Shown in pieces: positions 52,745 through 62,409 of a stretch of DNA of 64,000 bases. The notes under the pieces were generated by a model. It searched no databases. It was given only the letters and a program-made list of their open reading frames with translations, and had not been told where the DNA came from. Origin of the DNA: Alkalimarinus sediminis (GTDB lineage: Bacteria; Pseudomonadota; Gammaproteobacteria; Pseudomonadales; Oleiphilaceae). Position numbers and translations under genes: made by a program. The DNA lies in assembly GCF_026427595.1 (NCBI RefSeq), contig NZ_CP101527.1:2637501-2701500 (forward strand), read 5' to 3'. How positions within the stretch are numbered: position 1 is the stretch's first letter; the number at the start of each line of letters is the position of its first letter.

Positions 52745-52990
52745 TTAAGAGAGCGAGAGTTCAGCGACATGCTTATCAAACTCAGTAAAACCACCAATAT
52801 ACTCTTGGCCGATAAAGATTTGCGGTACTGTTTCTACCTTTTTGCCAACTGTTTTTTCCAGATCGGCTTGGCTGATACCCTCTTCAAAGATATCAATGTA
52901 ACGATAGTCAAACTCTTTAATCTCACAAAGCTGTTTGGCTCGCTGACAAAAACCACAACCAGGCTTACCAAAAATAGTCACTCTTTTCAT
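52745..52990 (-). CDS. Glutaredoxin, GrxA-like
   Basis: 81 residues. A small thiol-disulfide oxidoreductase with active site GCGFC rather than the usual CPYC. The rest follows E. coli GrxA: MKRVTIFGKPG, YRYIDIFEEGI, VGKKVETVPQIFIG and the GSH-binding YIGGFTEFD. It is cytosolic and reduces protein disulfides or mixed disulfides at the expense of glutathione. GGGAGACGATT precedes the ATG. It is a monocistronic gene between the globin and the TetR regulator. Confidence 0.92.
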   Translation of the reverse strand: MKRVTIFGKPGCGFCQRAKQLCEIKEFDYRYIDIFEEGISQADLEKTVGKKVETVPQIFIGQEYIGGFTEFDKHVAELSLS

Positions 52991-53123
52991 AATCGTCTCC
53001 CGAAGCGGTTAATAGTTATTCAATAAATGATTTGATGAATAGATAGTAAACAAAGCCAAAGAATAGAACCAATGAATAGTTTTTATCTTTGTGATAGTAA
53101 AAAACTAAAACAGCTAAATAGAA

Positions 53124-53732
53124 TTAACGAGTCTTTAACCCTAACAAAACAATATTGAGCGACTCATCAAGTACTGACTCAGAGATTCCACCTTCAACAC
53201 AGTCAAAGCGACGATCAAGCATTAAGCTTGAAATCCCATGCACCATAGCCCACGTAGAGTTGGCGACAAGCAGTGGGTCTTTATCAACAAATTCACCGGT
53301 GCTAATCCCTCGTTTAACAATGCCTACCATCACATTAAAGGCATTGGCACCGGCCTCTTCAAGCTCACCAAAGTTTTCATCAGGCGATAGTAATGGACCA
53401 AACATCAGTCGATAAAGCTCTGGGTTATCAAGTGCAAAATGAATATATGCTTTACCCGACATTTGCAGCGCGTCTGCAGCTGTTCCATCGATGTTAATAG
53501 CGAAATTTGAAACATTGTAGAGACGCTTAAAACCTTCTGTGGCTAGTGCCGCTAGAAGCGCTGTTTTATCTTCAAAGTGACGATATGGCGCTGTCTGAGA
53601 AACCCCCACATCGCGGGCAAGCGCCCTAAGACTAATTTTTTCAGGTCCATGCAACCGTAAATGATCTAGCGCTTTATCTAATAACGCTTGCTTAAGATTC
53701 CCATGATGATAAGGCTGTGCCTGAGCGCCCAT
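53124..53732 (-). CDS. TetR family repressor of the adjacent efflux operon
   Basis: 202 residues from the ATG at 53732; the frame has an upstream ATG at 53795, but family starts lie just before HGNLKQALLDKALDHL. The N-terminal TetR HTH is seen in ISLRALARDVGVSQTAPYRHFEDKTALLAAL. The C-terminal ligand domain (~80-200) resembles the WHG/TetR_C type (FALDNPELYRLMFGPLL, SSLMLDRRFD). It is divergent from the RND adaptor gene with a palindrome in the shared 210-base+ region, so it probably represses that operon. The inducer is unknown. Confidence 0.9.
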   Translation of the reverse strand: MGAQAQPYHHGNLKQALLDKALDHLRLHGPEKISLRALARDVGVSQTAPYRHFEDKTALLAALATEGFKRLYNVSNFAINIDGTAADALQMSGKAYIHFALDNPELYRLMFGPLLSPDENFGELEEAGANAFNVMVGIVKRGISTGEFVDKDPLLVANSTWAMVHGISSLMLDRRFDCVEGGISESVLDESLNIVLLGLKTR

Positions 53733-53933
53733 AATATATCTGACCCTTTGTAGTTCGCGACCCAATGGAAGGCAGTGTGCGACAACGCTACTCAATCGTC
53801 AACTGAGTACTTTTACATAGTTTCACAGACAACCCACTTAACACGCCGAAGGTTAGCCCATCTGCAGAGTCAACCAGAGCAGATTCGAAAGCTCTTGGCG
53901 TGCGGCTAAAATGTGGCGAAAGTGAAAACATTG

Positions 53934-53980
53934 TTGACAGTGATTACTTTAAAGAAATATTATGTTAACACTGTTTACAT
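53934..53980 (+). promoter_or_regulatory. Efflux operon promoter with overlapping TetR-type operator
   Basis: TTGACA (53934-53939) and TATTAT (53958-53963) with an 18-base spacer form a strong sigma70 promoter. The imperfect palindrome ATGTTAACACTGTTTACAT (53962-53980; 9-base arms, one mismatch) overlaps the -10 end, a standard position for repression by a TetR protein. Confidence 0.65.
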
Positions 53981-54006
53981 AGCAAGTTCTGAATGAGGGT
54001 TGTGTC

Positions 54007-55056
54007 ATGTTTTTAAGAAATACATTGGGTCTGTTGGTTGTTTTTTCTATTTCGCTAACCAATGCCCATGCAGAGCCATCAAGCAGCCCCCGAAAATCCA
54101 CTTCATTTCTGGTTGAAGCTGTCCAAGTCAATTACCTTAAACACGGAAAGCGTATCGACGCGAGCGGCAGGTTAGCCAACAAATCTGAGCAAAAGCTATC
54201 GTTCAAAACCTCTGGTCCTGTCGACTCTATAATGGTCGAAGAAGGAGACCGTGTTAAAAAAGGGCAACTGCTCGCTCAACTCAACCAAGAAGAGATTGAT
54301 GCCCAGGTAGCGCAGTCACAATCGGTTTACGATGAAGCAAAGCGCAACGCTGCGCGCTATCAAGCACTCTATGAAAAAGGGGTTGTGCCGGTTGAGCAAC
54401 TGCAGTCTGCAGAAACACGTTTAGAAGTTGCCCGCTCTGACCTTCGGATTTCTAAATTTAATAAACAACACTCAGTAATCGTTGCCCCTGACGATGGACG
54501 CATATTAAAACGCCAAATTGAAGCAAACGAAATGATCTCCCCCTTTCAAACTGCATTTGTAATGTCGATGAACAAAGGAGGTTGGGTGATTCGTAGTAAC
54601 GTAACTGACAAAGATATTGTGCGTACAAATAAAGGTGACCGAGCAACCATTCAGCTTGATGCGTACCCAGGGCAAACCCTAACTGGATACGTTTCAGAAG
54701 TAGCAGCCGCTGCTGATTCAAGAAGTCACTTATTTGAAATAGAGGTCACCCTAGACCCAACCGACTTACGCCTCCACTCAGGCTTTATAAGCCGCATACT
54801 GATCGAGCCATCACAGCAAGAATCGGTAGCGCTCCTTCCCATAGAGGCAATTGTTGAAGCTGATGCAACCCGAGCCCAAGTATTTGTTTTGGATGAGAAT
54901 CATAAAGTAATCCAGAAAGACGTTGATATCGCATGGTTAGCAAGTGACGCTGTCGCCATAAAACCTGGGCTTGAGGAAGGCTCATCGGTCGTAACCTCTG
55001 GTGCAACCTATTTGCATGAAGGGGCAATGGTTTCAGTGTACACACCCCCCCAGTAA
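54007..55056 (+). CDS. RND efflux periplasmic adaptor subunit
   Basis: 349 residues. Signal peptide MFLRNTLGLLVVFSISLTNA (to about residue 22), no lipobox. Barrel-sandwich domain with KTSGPVDSIMVEEGDRVKKG, a short helical hairpin (~75-125, ESVYDEAKRNAARYQALY-type) and beta-barrel (VIAPDDGRI). It is an AcrA/HlyD-type adaptor joining the RND pump at 55119-58238 to an outer-membrane channel encoded elsewhere. The gene follows a strong promoter with an overlapping TetR-type palindrome. Confidence 0.92.
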   Translation: MFLRNTLGLLVVFSISLTNAHAEPSSSPRKSTSFLVEAVQVNYLKHGKRIDASGRLANKSEQKLSFKTSGPVDSIMVEEGDRVKKGQLLAQLNQEEIDAQVAQSQSVYDEAKRNAARYQALYEKGVVPVEQLQSAETRLEVARSDLRISKFNKQHSVIVAPDDGRILKRQIEANEMISPFQTAFVMSMNKGGWVIRSNVTDKDIVRTNKGDRATIQLDAYPGQTLTGYVSEVAAAADSRSHLFEIEVTLDPTDLRLHSGFISRILIEPSQQESVALLPIEAIVEADATRAQVFVLDENHKVIQKDVDIAWLASDAVAIKPGLEEGSSVVTSGATYLHEGAMVSVYTPPQ

Positions 55057-55118
55057 ACAGCCTTTAACAACTCTTATAAGCCGCTCCAATATTTTTATTC
55101 AGGGACTACACCCACAAT

Positions 55119-58100
55119 ATGAACATTCCATCCCTCGCTATTAAAAACCATCAGTTTACACTAGTGGTGATTCTGCTTCTGGTTGCACTCGGCACGGCTT
55201 CGTTGCTAAATATGCCTAGATCAGAAGACCCTCAGTTTGACTTCCCAATGACCCTAACAAGCGTTGTCTATCCTGGCACTAACCCTATTGATATGGAAAA
55301 GCTAGTAGTCGACCCCATAGAAGACGCAATAAACGAGTTGGAAGATATTCATGTTATTCGTACCGACATTGAAGATGGTGTGGCCATTATTCAGACCGAG
55401 TTTATTTATGGCAGCGACCCAGACGAAAAGTACGATGATGTTGTAGCCGCAATCACGACCATTCGGGATGAGTTGCCTGCCAACATACGTCGCCTCAAAA
55501 CTGACAAAGTTTCACCTGCTGATATCAACATATTACAACTTGCGGTCTCCTCCCCTAGCGCCACTTATGGTGATTTAAAACTGACAGCCGAACGACTAGA
55601 AAACCGTCTAGAGCGAGTATCTGGAGTGAAGCGCGTTGAGGTTAAGGCCTACCCAGAGCAGCAAGTACAAGTAAAAGCCGACCTCATACGATTGGCGGCT
55701 CTGGATGTTTCATTACCTGAATTAGAACAATCATTACGAGCCTCTGCCGCTAACATTCCCGGCGGACATGTCAACATAGGGCAACGGCGATTCACAGTAC
55801 AAACCAGTGGGGACTTCAGTAGTATCGAAGAGATTAGGCGTACCATTGTTCGATCCAGTGGCGACCATGTAGTGTATGTTCAAGATATCGCCGATGTATC
55901 CTTTGGTGATGACTTACCTAGCTATCTCGCCCGCCACCAGGGTGTTCGGTCTGTTTTTGTAACCGTTATTCAACGCAAAGGCAGTAACATTTTTAATGTA
56001 ACAAAAGCCCTGAATGAAGAAGTTGAACGATTTAAACCTTCATTGCACGAATCTATCTCCATCGAGACAGTCGTTGACCAAAGTGGCAGCGTTGATAAAC
56101 GGGTAGGCGAATTTTTTAACAACCTGCTTCAAGGGCTTATACTCGTTGGCATCGCAACGATATTGGTATTGGGTTTTCGTGCATCTCTAGTCGTTGTGTT
56201 GGCTATACCTATGTCAATTCTCATTGGCTTGGGTTGGTTAGACGTTTCAGGGTTCGGCATTCAACAAATGTCTATAGCAGGGCTAGTTATCGCATTAGGC
56301 CTGTTGGTCGATAATGCGATTGTGGTAACTGAAAACGTAGGTCGCTTTATGCGAGAAGGCCACGACCGTCTTACCAGTGCGATCAAAGGCTCTTCACAGG
56401 TCGCGTGGGCGGTAGTCAGCGGCACATTAACCACTATTTTAGCGTTCTTCCCTATCTTACTGCTGCCGAGTCACTCTGGTACGTTTATCAGATCTATGCC
56501 TGTGACAGTGGTGATTACATTAATCGCCTCTCTGGTCATTGCCGTGATGCTGACCCCTTTGATGGCAAGCCGCTTTCTTAAACAAGGTCAGTGCGCCAAA
56601 AAAGCAACGCATCAAGGGTGTGAGTTTGGAGAAGATACTCCAGACCAAAGTGCGCCTTGGGCACTAAAACAAATTCATCGATTTGCTCATGGACCCTACC
56701 ACCGTATGCTATCGTTTTCACTCAAGCGCCCTTGGGTGATTATGATCATTTCGGTTGCGGTATTGGTTTCGACACTATCACTCTTTAAAAGCGTTGGTGT
56801 CAGTTTATTCCCAAAAGCAGAAAAGCCACAGATTCTAGTGAATATCGAAACAGCTGAAGGCTCTAGTTTCGATAAAACCTACGCACTGGCAGTCGATGTT
56901 GAGAAGATTATTGCTAAGCACCCTCAGGTCACTAGCGTAACCACCAACATCGGCAAGGGGAACCCCCGAGTCTACTACAATATAACGCCGAAGCGCGAAG
57001 TGCCGAACTATGCCCAAATATACGTTCAGCTAGACGACACAGGTGTTTATCAGGATGTCGAAACCTTTATCTCTGTTTTGCGAAATGAGTTTAAAGCACT
57101 CCCCGCCGCTAGAGTCACCGTTCAGGAGTTTATGCAAGGGCCTCCTTATGTTGCACCTATCGCTGTGCGTGTCATGGGTGACGACCTTGAGGCGCTAAGA
57201 ACTGTTGCTATTGATATTGAGAACCTGGTTAAACAAACCCCTGGAACCGTAAACGTAGACAACCCTGTTGCTCGTCATAAAGTCGATATTAGAATCAACA
57301 TCAATCGAGACAAAGCTGCGCGTTTGCAGATTCCCATCCAGTCGATCGATCAAGCTATTCGAACCGCGTTGGTTGGACAAACAATTGGCTCTTATCGTGA
57401 TGAGCAAGGTGAAGACTATGATATCGTCATCCGCAGCGCAGGCTCAGAACGCCCCCACTTTGATGCCTTGAGAGATGTAAATCTTAAATCGCCAACCGGC
57501 GGTATGATTATGCTAGGTCATCTTGTTGAAATCGAAATGAAAAGCATCATCCCTCGCTTTCAACACCATAACCTTGAACGTATGGCACGAGTAACGGCTG
57601 ATGTAGATACAGGGTTCCAAACAGAGCCCGTCACTAACGAGATTATTGCTAAGCTCGATCAATACGATTGGCCAGATGGTGTTCACTATATTATTGGTGG
57701 CGAACAAGAGAACCGTAAAGAGTCATTCGGTGGTATGCTGCAAGCGCTCATCATCGCCCTACTGGGTATCTTCGCGGTACTGGTGTTGCAGTTTCGGTCA
57801 TTCATCCAACCTTTGATTATTTTTGCTGCCATACCATTTGCCATAACAGGCGCTATTCTGGGCTTATGGGTAACCGGCTATACTTTCTCATTCACCGCTT
57901 TTGTAGGGCTAACCTCTTTAGTCGGTATCGTGGTTAATAACTCTATCATTCTGGTTGACTATGCCAACCAGATTAGGGGGGCAACCAAGATTAAAGTGGA
58001 GAGCAAACAAGATATAGCCAATGCCATTATCGAATCTGGTAAAACCCGACTACTGCCTATTTTACTAACCACGATGACGACTATCGGGGGGCTGCTGCCA

Positions 58101-58238
58101 CTCACATTAAGCGGCTCATCGATGTGGTCTCCAATGGGCTGGGCTATTATTGGTGGTCTAGTAGTTTCAACAGTGTTGACTCTTCTGGTGGTGCCTGTAC
58201 TCTATCAGTGGCTATCTAAGCCTCAGACTCAACCATAG
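55119..58238 (+). CDS. RND family efflux permease
   Basis: 1039 residues. It starts MNIPSLAIKNHQFTLVVILL and has the MPRSEDPQFDFP motif common in the TriC/VexH-like branch of HAE1 pumps. There are two periplasmic porter regions and two blocks of membrane helices; the central block includes LLVDNAIVVTENV with acidic proton-relay residues and the C-terminal block has IVVNNSIILVDY. Together with the adaptor it forms a tripartite exporter. The 3' end lies 20 bases before the patatin-like gene, so the three genes probably share one transcript under TetR control. Confidence 0.93.
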   Translation: MNIPSLAIKNHQFTLVVILLLVALGTASLLNMPRSEDPQFDFPMTLTSVVYPGTNPIDMEKLVVDPIEDAINELEDIHVIRTDIEDGVAIIQTEFIYGSDPDEKYDDVVAAITTIRDELPANIRRLKTDKVSPADINILQLAVSSPSATYGDLKLTAERLENRLERVSGVKRVEVKAYPEQQVQVKADLIRLAALDVSLPELEQSLRASAANIPGGHVNIGQRRFTVQTSGDFSSIEEIRRTIVRSSGDHVVYVQDIADVSFGDDLPSYLARHQGVRSVFVTVIQRKGSNIFNVTKALNEEVERFKPSLHESISIETVVDQSGSVDKRVGEFFNNLLQGLILVGIATILVLGFRASLVVVLAIPMSILIGLGWLDVSGFGIQQMSIAGLVIALGLLVDNAIVVTENVGRFMREGHDRLTSAIKGSSQVAWAVVSGTLTTILAFFPILLLPSHSGTFIRSMPVTVVITLIASLVIAVMLTPLMASRFLKQGQCAKKATHQGCEFGEDTPDQSAPWALKQIHRFAHGPYHRMLSFSLKRPWVIMIISVAVLVSTLSLFKSVGVSLFPKAEKPQILVNIETAEGSSFDKTYALAVDVEKIIAKHPQVTSVTTNIGKGNPRVYYNITPKREVPNYAQIYVQLDDTGVYQDVETFISVLRNEFKALPAARVTVQEFMQGPPYVAPIAVRVMGDDLEALRTVAIDIENLVKQTPGTVNVDNPVARHKVDIRININRDKAARLQIPIQSIDQAIRTALVGQTIGSYRDEQGEDYDIVIRSAGSERPHFDALRDVNLKSPTGGMIMLGHLVEIEMKSIIPRFQHHNLERMARVTADVDTGFQTEPVTNEIIAKLDQYDWPDGVHYIIGGEQENRKESFGGMLQALIIALLGIFAVLVLQFRSFIQPLIIFAAIPFAITGAILGLWVTGYTFSFTAFVGLTSLVGIVVNNSIILVDYANQIRGATKIKVESKQDIANAIIESGKTRLLPILLTTMTTIGGLLPLTLSGSSMWSPMGWAIIGGLVVSTVLTLLVVPVLYQWLSKPQTQP

Positions 58239-58258
58239 CTAAGAATGAAAACGAAATC

Positions 58259-59119
58259 ATGAAAAACGATCTATCACATATTGAAAATGTTGTTTTCGCC
58301 GGTGGAGGAAACCGCTGTTTCTGGCAAGCTGGACTGTGGGATGTTATTGCCGAGCCGTTAAACCTTAAACCCAAACGAATTTTCTCGGTAAGTGCTGGGT
58401 CTGCAATATCCTGTGGCATTTTGGCGGGACAATCTCACGAGTGTTTGAGAATTGTAAAAGAAACAACCGCCAGTAACGCCAAAAATCGCTATATGCGTAA
58501 TTTATTTACCTCTGAGCCAGTGTTCCCTCATGAGCGTTTATATCGTGAAATGGTATTAAAAATAATGCATGGCGATGCTTTCAAGCAGCTTAAACGCGGT
58601 CCATCTAATGCCATTCAGGTCGCGAGAATACCTCGTTGGCTAGGCCCTAAAAGCGCTGTAGCAGTTGGTCTGATGGCTTATCAGCTTGAGAAGAAACTTC
58701 GAGAGCCAGTTCACCCGACTTATGGTAGAAAGCTAGGGTTTAAATCAGAGTTTATTAATGCGGCCGATTGTAATAGCCCTGAAGAGCTGACAGATCTGAT
58801 TCTCTCCTCTTCATGCACACCACCAATGACTCCCATTATGTATCGCAATAACAAACCTGTTCTTGATGGCGGACTATTTGATAATGCCCCAGTACATGGT
58901 GTACCTGAGAACAGCGGCGATACACTGGTATTGTTATCGCGTCCTTATCGATTTATTCCGCCAGTTACTGGGCGGGAATATTTAGCACCATCAGAAAAAC
59001 CACCCGTCGACAGCTGGGACTACACTAATCCAAAAGGCGTACAAGACACCTTTGACCTTGGTCGTCGCGATGGAGAAGCATTATTAAAAACCATGGGCTC
59101 GGGTCGAATCACGCTATAA
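58259..59119 (+). CDS. Patatin-like phospholipase
   Basis: 286 residues. Patatin-fold serine hydrolase: oxyanion-loop GGGNR at residues 15-19, nucleophile Ser45 in SVSAGS (Ser replaces the first Gly of the usual GxSxG), and catalytic Asp203 in the DGG motif (KPVLDGGLFDNAPV). No signal peptide, so cytoplasmic. It starts 20 bases after the RND permease and may be in the same operon, perhaps linked to membrane lipid damage. Substrate specificity is unknown. Confidence 0.88.
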   Translation: MKNDLSHIENVVFAGGGNRCFWQAGLWDVIAEPLNLKPKRIFSVSAGSAISCGILAGQSHECLRIVKETTASNAKNRYMRNLFTSEPVFPHERLYREMVLKIMHGDAFKQLKRGPSNAIQVARIPRWLGPKSAVAVGLMAYQLEKKLREPVHPTYGRKLGFKSEFINAADCNSPEELTDLILSSSCTPPMTPIMYRNNKPVLDGGLFDNAPVHGVPENSGDTLVLLSRPYRFIPPVTGREYLAPSEKPPVDSWDYTNPKGVQDTFDLGRRDGEALLKTMGSGRITL

Positions 59120-59304
59120 GTTTGTTATAATAATATTCAGCATAGAGCTAAACACAATAATATAACGCATGGCTAAATTCGATTATTAATATTCAACACC
59201 TACGAGAGCATTACGACGAAAAGCCGCCAATGCTCTCGCACAGGTACCGCAGTTAATCGATCATAGACATCACAACTCGTCCACATAACACTAGAGACTC
59301 ACCC

Positions 59305-60522
59305 ATGAAAAAACTACTTTCTGGCATCGCTTTATTGGCTGCCACTGCCCCCTCAGTCAATGCCGAAGAACTCGATAGCGGCTTCTATATTTTTCCTTCA
59401 ATTGGTTACTTTTTGCTTGACGACGACCGCAATGCCGACAATACAGCAACAGCGTCGTTTGCAGTTGGTTACCAATTCAACAACCGCTTTTCGACTGAAG
59501 CAGCTTATGGAATTTTTGACACCGAATCTAACGTAACCGGCAAAGATATCGATGGCAGCTACTATCATGTCGATGCGGTTTACCACCTAAACGATGATGA
59601 TACGTTACAACCTTACGTGTTAGCGGGTATTGGCAACATGGATTTAGGTATTCCGAACTCTGAAAATGATGCCGAAACCAGTTATAACGCAGGTGCAGGC
59701 TTTAAGCGCCATTTGACCGAGAATTTATCATTGCGTGCAGAAGCTCGCATGTTCTATGGTAATGACTCAAACAACAAAGATGCGTTACTCAATTTCGGCC
59801 TCGTATATCTGTTTGGTGGTAGCTCATCTAGCTACGCTGAAGAGAGTAGCGCAGACGACTCAAATTACGACAGCGATGGTGATGGCATAATGGACAGCCA
59901 AGACCAGTGCCCTAACACTGCAACAGGTGCAGAAGTTGATGGTTCGGGTTGTGTCATTGTGGCAGCCGTTGTTGCACCCAAAGACAGCGATAATGATGGC
60001 GTCGCAGATAGTGCAGACCAATGCCCTAACACTCCAGCCGGCAGAACAGTCGACGCAAATGGCTGTGAGTTAGATGCTGATGGTGATTCAGTGGTAGACG
60101 GCGCTGATAAATGCCCAGAGACTCCAGAAGGCGCGAAGGTAGACGAAACAGGTTGCTCACTGGCAATTGCAGAAACCATCACTCAAACACTGCACGTAAA
60201 GTTTCCAAACAACTCATCTATCGTGCCAAGTAGCGCTAAGCCTGAAATTAAAGAGTTGTCTGTATTTATGACATCTTACCCTGCAACAAAAGTCACTATC
60301 GAAGGCCATACCGATAGTTCAGGCGAAGCAAAATACAACCAATACCTTTCTGAGAAGCGAGCTAAGGCGATTGCTAAGATACTCGTTGAAGACTACGGTA
60401 TCGAAAGCTCACGTGTAGACGCTATCGGCTATGGTGAAGAGAAGCCTATAGCAGACAACACCTCTGCAGAAGGTCGTAAACAGAACCGTAGAGTTGAAGC
60501 CGTGATCGAAGCGACTAAGTAG
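59305..60522 (+). CDS. OmpA/OprF-type outer-membrane protein
   Basis: 405 residues. Signal MKKLLSGIALLAATAPSVNA, then an eight-stranded beta-barrel (~22-175), three thrombospondin type 3-like calcium-binding repeats (~190-285: DSDGDGIMDSQDQCP, DSDNDGVADSADQCP, DADGDSVVDGADKCP), and the OmpA-like peptidoglycan-binding domain (~290-400) with TIEGHTDSSGEAKYN and YGEEKPIADNTSAEGRKQNR. It links the outer membrane to peptidoglycan and may form a small pore. A hairpin terminator follows. Confidence 0.93.
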   Translation: MKKLLSGIALLAATAPSVNAEELDSGFYIFPSIGYFLLDDDRNADNTATASFAVGYQFNNRFSTEAAYGIFDTESNVTGKDIDGSYYHVDAVYHLNDDDTLQPYVLAGIGNMDLGIPNSENDAETSYNAGAGFKRHLTENLSLRAEARMFYGNDSNNKDALLNFGLVYLFGGSSSSYAEESSADDSNYDSDGDGIMDSQDQCPNTATGAEVDGSGCVIVAAVVAPKDSDNDGVADSADQCPNTPAGRTVDANGCELDADGDSVVDGADKCPETPEGAKVDETGCSLAIAETITQTLHVKFPNNSSIVPSSAKPEIKELSVFMTSYPATKVTIEGHTDSSGEAKYNQYLSEKRAKAIAKILVEDYGIESSRVDAIGYGEEKPIADNTSAEGRKQNRRVEAVIEATK

Positions 60523-60544
60523 TCTCTTTTGCTTTAACCAAACT

Positions 60545-60578
60545 GAAAAGGGTCGTGTCGTTTGGCATGCCCCTTTTC
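60545..60578 (+). terminator. Terminator after the OmpA-like gene
   Basis: GAAAAGGG and CCCTTTTC form an 8-bp stem; the arms themselves supply A and T runs, followed by TATTTACTTT. It lies 23 bases past the stop codon. Confidence 0.7.
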
Positions 60579-60729
60579 TATTTACTTTATGTATCCTGGC
60601 TTTTATTTTAGATCACGTCGTTATACCCTCAAAGCTCTACTCAGACCCCACCAGCTCTACTTGCCCTACAAAATATGCTACGCTTACAACCACTAGCCAT
60701 TCGTTAATGGTATTTGTTTGAGTCGTCTT

Positions 60730-61494
60730 ATGAGAGCTATTTCAACTCTAATCTTCTTTGTAACGCTGGCCATCTGTTATAACCTTAATGCCGATACACT
60801 CAAGTTAGCAGCAGACCCTTGGTGCCCCTATAACTGCAATACAGATGACTCGCAGCAGGGTTTCATGATCGATGCTGCTCGCACAATCTTCGAACAATCA
60901 TCCATATCTGTTGAGTATAAAAATATTAACTGGGCTCGTGCAAAAGCCGACCTAAATAAAGGCATCTTCGACGCAGTTGTCGGCATGAGCAAAAATGATG
61001 ATTTTGATCAGTGGGTGTTCCCCCGAGAGGAGCTAGGCGTTGAACAAATGTGTGTCTACACCGATGACCCCAACTGGCGTTATACATCTACAGAAGACTT
61101 ACATGATGTTCTTCTAGGAGTCATCAATAGTTACGAGTATGGCAGTGACACCGATAACTATATAAGCCAAAACAAAGAAGCAAGAAAGGTCATTAGTATT
61201 TCAGGGATCAACCCACTAAAAAGGCTCATTGAAATGCTAAGACGAGACCGAATAGATGCGCTGATAGAAAACCGTTATGTGATGGATCACTTCTTACGGC
61301 ATACCTCGTCAACCCTAAGAGTGGCTGGCTGTTTGTCACCCCCTCGTGAAGTCTATATTGTATTCTCTAAAAACAACCCAAAAGCAGAAGAGTATGCCGA
61401 GATACTCTCGAAAGGCATTATTAAACTCAGAACAGAGGGCACCTTAACCAAAATACTTGCTAAGTATGGAGTAAGCGACTGGAAAGCACCTTAG
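60730..61494 (+). CDS. Periplasmic solute-binding protein (family 3 type)
   Basis: 254 residues from the ATG at 60730; a TTG at 60718 would add four residues. Signal peptide ends near NLNA before DTLKLAADPW. It has the fold of extracellular solute-binding protein family 3: ADPWCPYNC, GFMIDAARTIFEQS, INWARAKADLNKGIFDAVVG, RIDALIENRYVMDHF. The short form without adjacent permease genes suggests a stand-alone binding or sensory protein (as in GGDEF or chemotaxis-linked systems). The ligand is unknown. Confidence 0.85.
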   Translation: MRAISTLIFFVTLAICYNLNADTLKLAADPWCPYNCNTDDSQQGFMIDAARTIFEQSSISVEYKNINWARAKADLNKGIFDAVVGMSKNDDFDQWVFPREELGVEQMCVYTDDPNWRYTSTEDLHDVLLGVINSYEYGSDTDNYISQNKEARKVISISGINPLKRLIEMLRRDRIDALIENRYVMDHFLRHTSSTLRVAGCLSPPREVYIVFSKNNPKAEEYAEILSKGIIKLRTEGTLTKILAKYGVSDWKAP

Positions 61495-61527
61495 CCTATT
61501 TCTGCCTCAAGATGTTACTGACACAGG

Positions 61528-62247
61528 CTAATCAGACAAGTAATACTCAACCGTAGACACGACCCTTAGTTTTTTAATATGGGGGTTGTTTTTGTCTCTC
61601 GAACTAATACTAAACTGCCCTTGAGAAGCCTTTTTAATTTTCCCTAACTGACTGTCTGAGTCCAACGCAAATTTTGTTGCGACTTCTCGTGCTTTGCGAG
61701 TCGCCTCTTCAATCATTTCTGGTTTTACTTCGTTTAACCGTGTAAATAGATATTCAGTTTGTGACTGATAATTACCCCCACTAAAAACGATTCCCTGTTT
61801 CCCTAATGCAGACAAAGTGCCCATAACCGCAATGACAGCATCAATATTCTTTGAGTAAACGGTTACCGTCTGCATAGCCGTATAACGAAACTCAGGTTTA
61901 GCATTACCCCCGTATTGCTGAGCTGATTTATCGGTAATAGAAGGGGATGAGAATGTAATCTCTTCGTTACTGATACCGTTTTTGCCTAGAAATTGTTGTA
62001 TTTTTGACGTATTGGCCTCAATGGCACTATACAAAGACTCTAAGTCATTACTCGCAGCAGTAAACTGAATAGGCCAAATCACAATATCTGCTTTAAATTC
62101 GCGTTCAGATAGACCTTTGACTGTCACACTTCTATCGTACTGTTTATATTCAATCGCTGCGCCCGCGAGCAAGTACCCTAACGATGCTAACCCGACAAAA
62201 ATAAATGCCCCTAATATAAACGCACTCGCCTTACTATATTGTTGCAC
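61528..62247 (-). CDS. SIMPL domain protein
   Basis: 239 residues. One N-terminal membrane helix (AFILGAFIFVGLASLGYLLAG), then a SIMPL/DUF541 domain (about 35-235) with VTVKGLSEREFKADIVIWPI near the start and YTAMQTVTVYSKNIDAVI. SIMPL proteins are periplasmic or membrane-anchored, of unknown molecular function, some linked to oxidative stress (E. coli YggE). The 33-base gap to the convergent gene at 60730 holds no clear terminator. It is divergent from the carbonic anhydrase gene. Confidence 0.88.
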   Translation of the reverse strand: MQQYSKASAFILGAFIFVGLASLGYLLAGAAIEYKQYDRSVTVKGLSEREFKADIVIWPIQFTAASNDLESLYSAIEANTSKIQQFLGKNGISNEEITFSSPSITDKSAQQYGGNAKPEFRYTAMQTVTVYSKNIDAVIAVMGTLSALGKQGIVFSGGNYQSQTEYLFTRLNEVKPEMIEEATRKAREVATKFALDSDSQLGKIKKASQGQFSISSRDKNNPHIKKLRVVSTVEYYLSD

Positions 62248-62409
62248 AGCAGTTCTCCTGATTAGCTGAGACCCTCATGTCTGGCACAAAGCTCTGAATT
62301 ACGACCTTTTTTATAGCCAATGTCTCTGTATAATAGTTCGAAAGGTATTGGTTTCACAGAGATTTCAAATCATCTACGTTTAATTCGATCAATATAGGAA
62401 CCGTCATCA

